The notes beneath the pieces are model-generated. The model saw nothing but the letters and a program-made list of their open reading frames with translations, was not told the origin of the DNA and did not search any database. Source: CAZEAN01 sp964510225 (lineage in GTDB: Bacteria; Planctomycetota; Planctomycetia; Isosphaerales; Isosphaeraceae). Taken from it: a DNA stretch of 49,392 nucleotides. The DNA lies in NCBI GenBank assembly GCA_964510225.1, contig CAZEAN010000037.1, forward strand, positions 1 to 49,392. Direction: 5' to 3'. Both the position numbers and the translations under genes were made by a program. Below are positions 41,604-49,392 of the stretch, in pieces; positions within the stretch are counted from its first letter, which is position 1; each line of letters opens with the position of its first letter.

Positions 41604-42179
41604 TCAGCCCGAAGACCCGCCACCCAGGATAATCAGACCGAACCCCGACTGAATTGGCCACGCGACCCCCAGTGCAAGACCGATCCGATGCGTCCAACCC
41701 CCTGGATTTGTCGACGAGAAGTCGGTTGAGGGAACCATCACCCATCGAGACCAGATGATCGCTAAGGTGACCACCGAGGCTAATCCGAGCCCGACCGTTA
41801 GCGTCAACTCGTAAAGATCGCTCTGACTTGAGCCTGCCACGATCTTTGGGAGTGCGGCAATAATCCAGGGCGCCCCTAGCAATGCCCAGATGTAGTCTCC
41901 GAGCATCGGAGGGCTTCCTGGTCTCCCGGAGAATCGACGGACCGCGAGGACGGCGGGACCGGTCGCTGAGAGCGAAATCCCAAAAAAGGTGAGCCACATC
42001 AAGCCCCACCCAGATCCAGTCAAGGCTCCCGGGGAGACGATTTCACGGAGGTGGACTGAAGCGATCGCCGCGCCGACGACCAGGGCAACTCCATCAAGTA
42101 CCGTGAAGCCACCCTCATCACGGACGCGGTCGGGTGAGTCTCCCGTTTGCTCAACGGACTTCACTCGATCCAATTCCAT
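41604..42179 (-). CDS. Five-helix membrane protein, upstream paralogue of a tandem pair
   Basis: The protein has 191 residues, with AGGAG just before the ATG at 42179. The layout matches the downstream copy: charged head, five helices, an RRF/RRG-type basic turn after the second helix (LAVRRFSGRPGS against LLLLDRRGLNDA), and a C-terminal W-T-H-R-I...AWPI segment. It has a Gly/Ser-rich end. Function is unknown; a small integral membrane complex made of both copies is plausible. Confidence 0.75.
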   Translation of the reverse strand: MELDRVKSVEQTGDSPDRVRDEGGFTVLDGVALVVGAAIASVHLREIVSPGALTGSGWGLMWLTFFGISLSATGPAVLAVRRFSGRPGSPPMLGDYIWALLGAPWIIAALPKIVAGSSQSDLYELTLTVGLGLASVVTLAIIWSRWVMVPSTDFSSTNPGGWTHRIGLALGVAWPIQSGFGLIILGGGSSG

Positions 42180-42394
42180 CGCTCCTGATTCCTCTCCGAG
42201 GTGGCGAACACGGGGACTTCTCCAACAATCGTGTCATGGGGAATATGGCTTAGTCTCTGCTTCCGAGAAAGAATCCAAGCCTCTCGGCGGTAATCGCGTT
42301 ATTATAGACTATTGTCACTGTTGACGTTTCTCAGGTCGTGAGGGTGCTGAACTCTCGGACCGATCAACTCATAATAAAGCCAGCGTGTTGTATC

Positions 42395-43870
42395 ATGTCA
42401 CTGCCCCGCGTTGTGATTGTCGGACGACCTAATGTCGGTAAGTCCTCACTCTTAAATTGGCTCTCTGGCCGCCGGATTGCCATCGTTGATGATCTCGCCG
42501 GCGTGACTCGTGATCGGGTCGCGACGCTCGCCCAGACCGGAACTGGTGACGAGCCTGGTCGATTTTTCGAACTGATCGATACCGGTGGTATCGGCATCGT
42601 CGATCGTGATGATCTCAGCGAACACGTTGAGCGCCAAATCGATGCTGCCTTAAACGAAGCGGATGTTGTCCTCTTTGTGGTCGATGTCCGTGACGGACTC
42701 CTCCCGCTTGATGAGGAAGTTGCCCAACGGCTCCGGTATGTTCAGGCTCCCGTAATCCTGGTGATCAATAAAGCCGACGAACCCAAGTTTGACCTCCTCG
42801 GTAACGAGTTTTATAAGATCGGCCGCGGCAAGCCAGTCTATGTCTCCACGGTTCAGAATCGTAACAAAGAAGCACTGCTTGGGTTGATCACCGAGTATCT
42901 CCCCGAAGACAAAGAAGAACCGAAACCAGAAACTGAGGCGATGAAGATCGCCGTGGTCGGTCGACCGAATACGGGAAAATCGACCTTCATCAATATGCTC
43001 GCCCGTGCCCAGCGAATGATTGTCTCCGAGGTCGCTGGGACGACTCGCGATTCTGTCGACGTTCGCTTCCAACTCGATGGCCTCGATTTCGTGGCGATCG
43101 ACACCGCGGGAGTCCGTCGGAAGGCAAAAGTTCGCGATGACCTCGATTTCTATTCGCTCCACCGCGCGGAACGTTCGATCCGACGCTCCGACGTCACCTT
43201 GCTCTTCATTGATCCCACTCAAGGGGTGACCAAGCTAGACAAGCAACTCGCCGACTACATCACGAGCCAGTACAAACCTTGCATTCTTGTCGTTAACAAG
43301 TGGGACCTAATGTTGGCCGATGTCGAAGGGTCTGCCCAAGGTCTGACCGGCCGCTATGCAACACAAGTTCAATATGCGTTTCGATCGATGTCCTATGCAC
43401 CGTTAGCGTTTATAACGGCTAAAACAGGTAAAAACGTTAAAGCTTTGATCAATCGTGCCCAAGCGATGTATAAGCAAGCTCACCGTCGAATTGGGACCGG
43501 GCCGCTCAATCGGATTCTTCGTGATGCGGTTGCCGGACACCCACCGCCGGTCCGCGAGAATCGACTCCCGAAGATCTACTATGCGACTCAGGTTGGAGTG
43601 GGGCCTCCCACAATCGTTCTCTTTGTGAATAAGCCAAGCCTTTTTGAGCCGACGTACCAGCGCTACTTGCTGAACGTCTTCCACGAGAAGCTATCCTTCA
43701 AGGATATCCCGATTAAACTTTACCTCCGGGCGCGGACTGAGTCTGATCCTTCCAAAACTCGTCCCGAGGCAGAACCACCCGAGATCACCGAGCGTCCGCC
43801 CGACGGGTTCCATCTCGACGAGTCCGATGCCGAGATTAACGACCTTCTGGACGAAGTCAACGAGGGCTGA
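42395..43870 (+). CDS. der: Ribosome-assembly GTPase Der (EngA)
   Basis: The protein has 491 residues from the ATG at 42395 (MSLPRVVIVGRPNVGKS), preferred to an upstream start at 42338. Two GTPase domains in tandem are diagnostic: first G1 GRPNVGKS and G3 DTGG, with G4 NKAD; second G1 GRPNTGKS, G3 DTAG, G4 NKWD. The C-terminal KH-like domain contains RENRLPKIYYATQVGVGPPTIVLFVN. Der binds the 50S subunit during late assembly and is essential in most bacteria. The Der C terminus carries a Glu/Pro-rich extension of about 40 residues. Its stop codon directly abuts the stop codon of the convergent DUF885 gene. Confidence 0.97.
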   Translation: MSLPRVVIVGRPNVGKSSLLNWLSGRRIAIVDDLAGVTRDRVATLAQTGTGDEPGRFFELIDTGGIGIVDRDDLSEHVERQIDAALNEADVVLFVVDVRDGLLPLDEEVAQRLRYVQAPVILVINKADEPKFDLLGNEFYKIGRGKPVYVSTVQNRNKEALLGLITEYLPEDKEEPKPETEAMKIAVVGRPNTGKSTFINMLARAQRMIVSEVAGTTRDSVDVRFQLDGLDFVAIDTAGVRRKAKVRDDLDFYSLHRAERSIRRSDVTLLFIDPTQGVTKLDKQLADYITSQYKPCILVVNKWDLMLADVEGSAQGLTGRYATQVQYAFRSMSYAPLAFITAKTGKNVKALINRAQAMYKQAHRRIGTGPLNRILRDAVAGHPPPVRENRLPKIYYATQVGVGPPTIVLFVNKPSLFEPTYQRYLLNVFHEKLSFKDIPIKLYLRARTESDPSKTRPEAEPPEITERPPDGFHLDESDAEINDLLDEVNEG

Positions 43871-45724
43871 TTATTCGGCCTCGGAATCGAGGAGCTGGTC
43901 ATAAAAGCGCCAATCCGGTTGGGTCTCGGGCGTGAGTGGAATTTCGGGATCGAGGAGTGCCCGGACCATCGCAACCGGGATCTGGTTTTCTCGGAGGATG
44001 GCGTCATGGAACGCTCGATCGGTCATCCGACCCGATTCGACAAGTTCTTGACGTAAGGCTCGGAATTGGAGGCCGCCGAGTAGATAAGCTGCCTGATAGA
44101 GTGGTCCGTAGTTTGTCGCGACCGACCGACGGACTTCAGCGATTGCGTTCGCCGGCTCATGCCCGACGCGATCAATCAACAACGCAATGCACTCTTGTGG
44201 GGTCAACTGACCAAGGTGGAAGTTCAGCGAAAAGATGATCCGAGCACAACGGTGCATCCGCCAAAAGAGCATCCCGATCTGATCTTCGGGTGATGTTGCG
44301 AAGCCCCGATCCCAGAGCAAGAGTTCCCAGTAAAGCGCCCAACCTTCGAGCCAGAACGGGGTGGCAAAGAGTCGCCGATGCGTCGCATATCGAGCGGTCA
44401 TGAACCCCTGGAGATGATGACCCGGAATGAGTTCGTGATGGACCGTCGCTCTCGAAAAATGCCGATTGTTCCCACGAAGACTCATCAACTTGGCCTCATG
44501 AGACATCGAATCAGTCGGGTAGGAAACGGTGATCGTTTCTCCGCCCGTAAAGAATGGATTCACCAGTTGCCGCTCGGGTGACATCATCGCCATCCGCCAG
44601 GAAGATTTACAGAGACTCGGGAGCGTAATCAGCTCGTTATCCTCGATATAGTCGATTGCCTCCAGGGCGAGATCTTGGATCAGTTTCGGCTGTTCTCCAG
44701 GGTCGACATAGCGCTGCTTGACAGCTTCGAGGGCCGCTTTCCAATTGTCTCCAAATCCTAGCGAGGCCGACGCCTCAAGCATCCGGGCCTCACACCAGTC
44801 GTACTCACGTTCAGCAATCGCTATCAACTCTTCAGGGGAGTACGGAATCATCTCGAACCGAAGTTCACTGATCAATGCGTCACGACCGATCGGTAGCCCA
44901 ACGATGTCAGAGCCATCCTCTCGCCCATTCGAGGGATCAGTTCCTGCCTCGGTTGTTGTGTTGTAGCGCTGATTCACAAGGGTCTGGAGTTCATTCCGGT
45001 AGGACCGAAACGACTCCTTGAGCCTCTCGAAGGGAGTACGATTCCACCAACTAAAGAGGGGGTCGTATCCATCGTAGAATCGAAACCAACGTTCGAGGGT
45101 CCGCTGGAGATCGCTAGCTGTCGAAAATGCTCGGTTAGCGACGCGTTGATCAAACGAAGAGGGAGCACTCTCCAGCTTCTCCGCGAGAGTTCTTCGCGAG
45201 TCCTCAACCTGTTGGTGGAGTTCGGCTAATTTACCTGCGACCTCTTGCCAATCCTGTGGTGCGAGAACCCGTCTCGATTGTTCGAGCAACACAATGGCGT
45301 CACCGAACGGGAAGAGAAAAGCAGACTCTTCCCGTTCCATCCGATCGCGTTGGATTTCTTGGATCGAGTGCTCAAGCTCATTCCGGAAGAGAATGAAATC
45401 AACCTGTCCCGATCGGTTCAACTGATCAAAATCGAGCGCGTTAAGCTCTTGGAGCCAGCCGTTTAGAAACGCTACTGTCGCGACGTCGCGAGGCGATGAC
45501 GAGGACGGAGGCGCTGATCGTTCGAAGCTCCCAAGATCGTCGGTGTAACGTTCGATCGTGGCCCGGAGGTCACTCTCGCTCTCCTTCAGCCTTCCAATCG
45601 TCGGAACGAGATTAAGGGTTGGCTCCTGAAGAGTGAGGTGAGAAACTTCTTGGGCCGTAGCGTGGCAACCAAACGCCATTGTCGTCACGACCGCCGTCAA
45701 GAGAGACCGACTGGATCCGCTCAT
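43871..45724 (-). CDS. Exported DUF885 metallopeptidase-like protein
   Basis: The protein has 617 residues from the ATG at 45724, with GAGGAGA 5-6 bases upstream; the open frame extends to 45781 without support. A signal peptide ends near HATAQ. The DUF885 zinc-binding motif is HHELIPGHHLQGF, and the downstream Glu/aromatic motifs are typical (FATPFWLEGWALYWELLLWDRGFA, FSLNFHLGQLTPQECIALLID). The family is related to thermolysin/M2-like peptidases, is often lipoprotein or periplasmic, and probably hydrolyses peptides. Substrate unknown. It is 62 bases downstream of the large dehydrogenase on the same strand. Confidence 0.9.
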   Translation of the reverse strand: MSGSSRSLLTAVVTTMAFGCHATAQEVSHLTLQEPTLNLVPTIGRLKESESDLRATIERYTDDLGSFERSAPPSSSSPRDVATVAFLNGWLQELNALDFDQLNRSGQVDFILFRNELEHSIQEIQRDRMEREESAFLFPFGDAIVLLEQSRRVLAPQDWQEVAGKLAELHQQVEDSRRTLAEKLESAPSSFDQRVANRAFSTASDLQRTLERWFRFYDGYDPLFSWWNRTPFERLKESFRSYRNELQTLVNQRYNTTTEAGTDPSNGREDGSDIVGLPIGRDALISELRFEMIPYSPEELIAIAEREYDWCEARMLEASASLGFGDNWKAALEAVKQRYVDPGEQPKLIQDLALEAIDYIEDNELITLPSLCKSSWRMAMMSPERQLVNPFFTGGETITVSYPTDSMSHEAKLMSLRGNNRHFSRATVHHELIPGHHLQGFMTARYATHRRLFATPFWLEGWALYWELLLWDRGFATSPEDQIGMLFWRMHRCARIIFSLNFHLGQLTPQECIALLIDRVGHEPANAIAEVRRSVATNYGPLYQAAYLLGGLQFRALRQELVESGRMTDRAFHDAILRENQIPVAMVRALLDPEIPLTPETQPDWRFYDQLLDSEAE

Positions 45725-45786
45725 GAACTCTCCTCGTGAAGCCAACCAACTTTGTTGAGAGTGTTCCGGTCGAAGGGACATAACTC

Positions 45787-48700
45787 TTACTCGATTCCAG
45801 TGACCTCAACCGTGATCGCCATCACGATCGGCGCAGTGGCATCAGGCCCCTTGATCAATTCGAGGCGGTCGATCGTTGCATTGGGCCGTTCCGGTTCGAT
45901 CGAAAGAGTACGCAACTGACGCCCACGGAGCCCGAAGGCATAGTCTGATTCAGGGACATCCACGCGACGGATGTAATCCGCCATGTGGACCCCGTTTCGG
46001 AGCGAGTGATCCTCTACCACCCCATCCGTATAGTGGATCCGGACGATCATCGAGACTGACCCCAGAGTTCCGTAGGGATGACCCCAACCACTGACACCAC
46101 CGAGGAGATGGATTGCTTCGGCCGGTACTCGACAGGACAGCTCAACTCGCTTTGGCATTGTCGGAGGGATGTTGCCCTGAGGACCGTACAGAAGAACCGT
46201 GTTCGGGACTTGGTCCCCCCGAGGATCAATGAGTTGGAATGGGATCTCGCCAACAGTCTTGGGTGACCAATCGTTGAAGACCAAACTTCCGGGGCCCCGG
46301 TCATTACCGAAAAACATCTCACGGGTACTGACCATCGATGCTGCTCGTCGAAGATCTAAGGGAAGGTAACGACCCGGTTGTGTGAGAAATGCGAGAAGGT
46401 CGGCTAGCTCGGTTGTGGTGGCTTGCTTCTCGAATCCTTCAGGCATCAGCGACTTACCGGTCGTGAGATAGTCTTCGAGATCTTCCCGGAGTACGGTGTT
46501 TGACTTCCCTTCGGTGTCGATTAACTCAATTGCCGTCTTCGACTCCGAAGCAAGCATCCCGTTGAGGACTCTCCCGTCGATCGTCGCAACCATATACTGA
46601 ACATAGTTTCCCTCGACACTCCGGTTAGGATCGAGAATATGCACGAGGAGTTCTTCAGGGGGATGTGAAGCCATACCCGTGAGTTCTGGGCCGACCTTGC
46701 CGCCTTCACCAGAGTGCACATGACACTGGGCACAGAGGCGTTGATAGACAAGCTTCCCTGCAGCAGGATTACCCCCTGAGAGGACGACCGGGGCGAGTTC
46801 ATCAATCACACGCTGGCGATCGGGATTGGGGAGTTCCCCGCCCGCGGCGAAGACTTCTGTTGCCCGGGTAGCGAGATCCGGATCCGGATGTGTGGTGAGG
46901 GCCTGGCGCTGATCGAGTGTCAGGTTTCCGGGAGGAATCAACCCTGACTCCACTGCATCGATAATATCACTTGCCCAATCGGACCGCTTCAAGACAGTTC
47001 TCAGGAGGTTAGTCCGGACTCTCGGGGTAAATTGCGAATATGAGCCCAGAAGGATTTGGCCGGTTTCCGCTGCGCTACTGGCAAGGAGGGCGTTGAACAA
47101 GCCGTCGATCAGGTCAGGATCGGTCCTCGGTTCGATGAGAGAGAGGAGGAGTTCAACTGCTTCAGACTCATCAGCTCGGAGTCTGACGAACTGTGTTGCT
47201 GCCCTTAGCCTTGCCTCGGTACTTGCTCCCTCATCACTTGCTTCGTCTAAAAGTGATGCAGCGACTGCTCTCGTGTACTGATCAAAGCCACTGATTTCCC
47301 AGCGACTCACGAGGTCGACGAGTTGACCTTGTGAGTCTGTGGGAAGCTGTTTGAAGAGGTTCGCAAGTGATTCCTTCTCCGACTCGTCGAACGCCACCGC
47401 TTGATTCGCTGGCCACCCGCGACTCAGCCCTCCGATGATGGCTTGGGAAACCCTCGGAGGACTTGACTCAAGCGCAGTAATTAGGCTCCGAAGCGAGGCC
47501 GGATCCCCAACACGACCGGTATGTTCCGCAACTCGATCAGTGACGAGGAGTAGTGAAGCATTCGGTTCTTCTGCGCCTTTTCTCGACGCTAATTCTTGAA
47601 GAAATGGTTCGGCGTGTGCCGCAGCCGCAGAAGTAGCGGCGTCGGTGAGCCAGCGATCCTGATTACGCCGGTTCGTCTTCGTCAGCGCCTCAACAATGGC
47701 CTTCGCGACAGCATCGGACTGGGGGGCATCGGCGACTGCAAGAAAAGCCGCGAGCTGGACCTGAGGGTCGTTGTCCTGGAGTACCCCCGCATCAAGTATC
47801 TGAGACAACACAGTCTCGTTTGTCATGGGGAGGACAGCGACCGCATTCACTCGGACCCCAGCCGAATGATGTCTTAAAGCAGCCGCCCCGACGTGCATCG
47901 CCTCTTGGTCAGATCCGTCGAAAACGCCAAGTCCGTGCAACGTCCAGAGCCCATGGATGACAGCCGTATTGAGGCCGATCGCGTCGACTGTTCGGTCTCG
48001 GACAAGCTCGATTAACTCGGGAACGACTTCCTGCTTCGCTCCTTCGACGAGCAATCGTTGAGCGTGGAGCCGCCAAAGCATGTTGTCGTTCTTGAGGGCC
48101 TTAACCAGTTCCAAAGGATTATTTGGGTCAAGGTTAGGTGTTATTGAAGCGTCTGCTTGGTCAGCGACAATGCGGTAGATCCGGCCATGAATTTTGTCGC
48201 GGAGGGGCGTTTCGTATGCATTCCCTTTGCCGGTCTCAAAGCCCTGTGGTGTCGGGTTATGTTGGACTATGTAGTTATACCAATCTGCGACCCAGACATG
48301 ACCATCTGGTCCCACTTCGGCTACGATCGGAGCAGACCATTCGTCGTCACTCGCAACGAGGTTCCAACCGTAATGTGATTGGAACGTTGTTCCTTTCGGT
48401 TGGAGGGTAAAGGTGGTGACGAGATGGCCTGTCGGTTCGGCCACAAACGCAGTACTATTCCAATACTGTTTGGGATAGGTCCGGGCAGTGTACAGTGCAT
48501 GACCTGCAGCTGCTGTAAAACCGCCATGATAATCGACCTGCCGGACCTGATCAGTGATCGGGTAAAACCGATTGGAATCAGCGATATTCTCAAGAACCGT
48601 CGATGCTTGTCCTCGGACAGACTCATAATAGCGATTAGGGATCGCAACATGCACACTCGGACAGCCATTCGCCGTTGAACCAAACAAGAATCCTTCTTCG

Positions 48701-49392
48701 CTGAACCCAACGCCCCAGGAATTGTTGCTCGTGCTCCTCAGATATTCCAAGGCTGATCCATCCGGGCGAAACCGATAGAATCCGGAACTAAAGCGGTGTG
48801 CCTCGCCACCAACGGTCCCGCGGAAAGCAGAGTACCCGACAATTCCGTATATCCAGTTGTCAAGACCGTAGCGCAAGTTGCTGGGTCCTGCATGGGTATC
48901 GCCGGCTCCCCATCCTTCAAATAAGACCTCACGGAGATCGGCTTGATCATCGCCATCGGTGTCTTTCAGGAAGAGGGTCTCAGGTGCCTGGTGAACAACA
49001 ACTCCACCATTCGCAAAGACGAGGCTTGTCGGAATATTCAATCCATCGGCGAAGACGTTGAACTTATCAGCACGACCATCACCATCGGTGTCGGTACAGA
49101 TCGTGATCCGGTCTCTCCCTCTGTTTTCGTCGTTCTTGGTGTTGGGGTAGTCGATACTCTCGGCAAGCCAGAGTCTCCCTCGATGGTCCCATGCCATGCA
49201 GAGTGGCTTCTTGATCTCTGGTTCTGCCGCGAAGATTTCGGCATGAAAGCCGGGAGGGACCAAGAGATGCTGCATTGATTCCATCGGTTCTAGCGGTTCT
49301 GGCATCCGACGGTATGGCTCACCTTGGGTTCCCCATCGTTGACTCGGTAAGTAATTTGGGATCGGTGTGTTGGTCTCTTGGTACCGGAATTC
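45787..49392 (-). CDS. PVC-type membrane-bound dehydrogenase with CxxCH haem domain (5' truncated by window edge)
   Basis: The first ATG in the window is at 49305, but the frame stays open through the final base and the extra codons read like family sequence (PNYLPSQRWGTQGEPYRR), so the gene starts outside. The visible part has at least 1201 residues. First comes a beta-propeller dehydrogenase domain (VPPGFHAEIFAAEPEIKKP, WDHRGRLWLAESIDYPN, DTHAGPSNLRYGLDNWIYG). Then comes a HEAT-like helical repeat region (about residues 400-850). Then a c-type haem domain has CAQCH plus VGPELTGM and a distal Met candidate in SLMPEG. A C-terminal beta domain (about 1000-1200) resembles an NPCBM-like module. 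Planctomycetes have many copies; they probably oxidise sugars or alcohols in the periplasm with electrons passing to the haem. Confidence 0.92.
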   Translation of the reverse strand, partial: EFRYQETNTPIPNYLPSQRWGTQGEPYRRMPEPLEPMESMQHLLVPPGFHAEIFAAEPEIKKPLCMAWDHRGRLWLAESIDYPNTKNDENRGRDRITICTDTDGDGRADKFNVFADGLNIPTSLVFANGGVVVHQAPETLFLKDTDGDDQADLREVLFEGWGAGDTHAGPSNLRYGLDNWIYGIVGYSAFRGTVGGEAHRFSSGFYRFRPDGSALEYLRSTSNNSWGVGFSEEGFLFGSTANGCPSVHVAIPNRYYESVRGQASTVLENIADSNRFYPITDQVRQVDYHGGFTAAAGHALYTARTYPKQYWNSTAFVAEPTGHLVTTFTLQPKGTTFQSHYGWNLVASDDEWSAPIVAEVGPDGHVWVADWYNYIVQHNPTPQGFETGKGNAYETPLRDKIHGRIYRIVADQADASITPNLDPNNPLELVKALKNDNMLWRLHAQRLLVEGAKQEVVPELIELVRDRTVDAIGLNTAVIHGLWTLHGLGVFDGSDQEAMHVGAAALRHHSAGVRVNAVAVLPMTNETVLSQILDAGVLQDNDPQVQLAAFLAVADAPQSDAVAKAIVEALTKTNRRNQDRWLTDAATSAAAAHAEPFLQELASRKGAEEPNASLLLVTDRVAEHTGRVGDPASLRSLITALESSPPRVSQAIIGGLSRGWPANQAVAFDESEKESLANLFKQLPTDSQGQLVDLVSRWEISGFDQYTRAVAASLLDEASDEGASTEARLRAATQFVRLRADESEAVELLLSLIEPRTDPDLIDGLFNALLASSAAETGQILLGSYSQFTPRVRTNLLRTVLKRSDWASDIIDAVESGLIPPGNLTLDQRQALTTHPDPDLATRATEVFAAGGELPNPDRQRVIDELAPVVLSGGNPAAGKLVYQRLCAQCHVHSGEGGKVGPELTGMASHPPEELLVHILDPNRSVEGNYVQYMVATIDGRVLNGMLASESKTAIELIDTEGKSNTVLREDLEDYLTTGKSLMPEGFEKQATTTELADLLAFLTQPGRYLPLDLRRAASMVSTREMFFGNDRGPGSLVFNDWSPKTVGEIPFQLIDPRGDQVPNTVLLYGPQGNIPPTMPKRVELSCRVPAEAIHLLGGVSGWGHPYGTLGSVSMIVRIHYTDGVVEDHSLRNGVHMADYIRRVDVPESDYAFGLRGRQLRTLSIEPERPNATIDRLELIKGPDATAPIVMAITVEVTGIE

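Overview
The window looks like a chromosomal fragment of a planctomycete, probably an uncultured marine or freshwater one. I infer this from families that are typical of, or strongly enriched in, that phylum. They are a DUF1559 pseudopilin-like protein, a PVC-type membrane-bound dehydrogenase with a CxxCH haem domain, DUF1573 next to a CGC-motif lipoprotein, a DUF4159 protein facing a MoxR/DUF58/VWA operon, a PEP-CTERM protein, and Tat-exported Gfo/Idh and NHL proteins. No rRNA, tRNA, CRISPR array, intact insertion sequence or phage gene was seen. Both ends cut genes: the first 274 bases hold the start of a minus-strand lipoprotein gene, and the last gene stays open to the final base.

Layout. 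1-1575: minus-strand pair, DUF1573 anchor protein then CGC lipoprotein. 2110-10812: a plus-strand run with an RRM RNA-binding protein, an Nfu-type Fe-S protein coupled to HemW, a Bax1-like DUF790 nuclease, KDPG aldolase overlapping a homocysteine methyltransferase, and a GT4 glycosyltransferase overlapping a YfhO-type membrane protein. 10809-18799: a minus-strand operon MoxR > DUF58 > BatA-like > VWA > CorC-like, with a DUF4159 protein transcribed divergently (19145-21502) from a good sigma-70-type promoter. 21761-22816: an AT-rich exported S66 peptidase.

22842-28077 is a compositionally mosaic block bounded by an imperfect 18-bp direct repeat. It holds a Fur/Zur-family repressor facing an unknown protein, a COG0523 metallochaperone GTPase, a flavoprotein with a cysteine-rich tail and two small proteins. 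A palindromic operator candidate lies between the divergent genes. This is the best candidate here for a metal-responsive system of unknown biochemistry. 28222-32224 has a Gfo/Idh oxidoreductase and a copper-type P1B ATPase with a dead first metal-binding domain. 32385-36009 has DUF1559, a lipoprotein, a TPR protein and a PEP-CTERM protein. 35988-38717 has an NHL protein, an Fe3+-type solute-binding lipoprotein and a small lipoprotein. 38936-43870 has a LarA-like protein, a HAD phosphatase, two tandem 5-TM paralogues (minus strand) and Der GTPase. 43871-49392 has a DUF885 metallopeptidase-like protein and the large dehydrogenase/haem protein.

Cis elements worth attention: an 8-bp hairpin placed exactly between the Shine-Dalgarno and the AUG of the RRM gene; the Zur-like palindrome; two structured intergenic stretches (21588-21735 and 28018-28080); and a 13-bp stem between the NHL and solute-binding genes. 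All functional calls come from motif reading without database searches.
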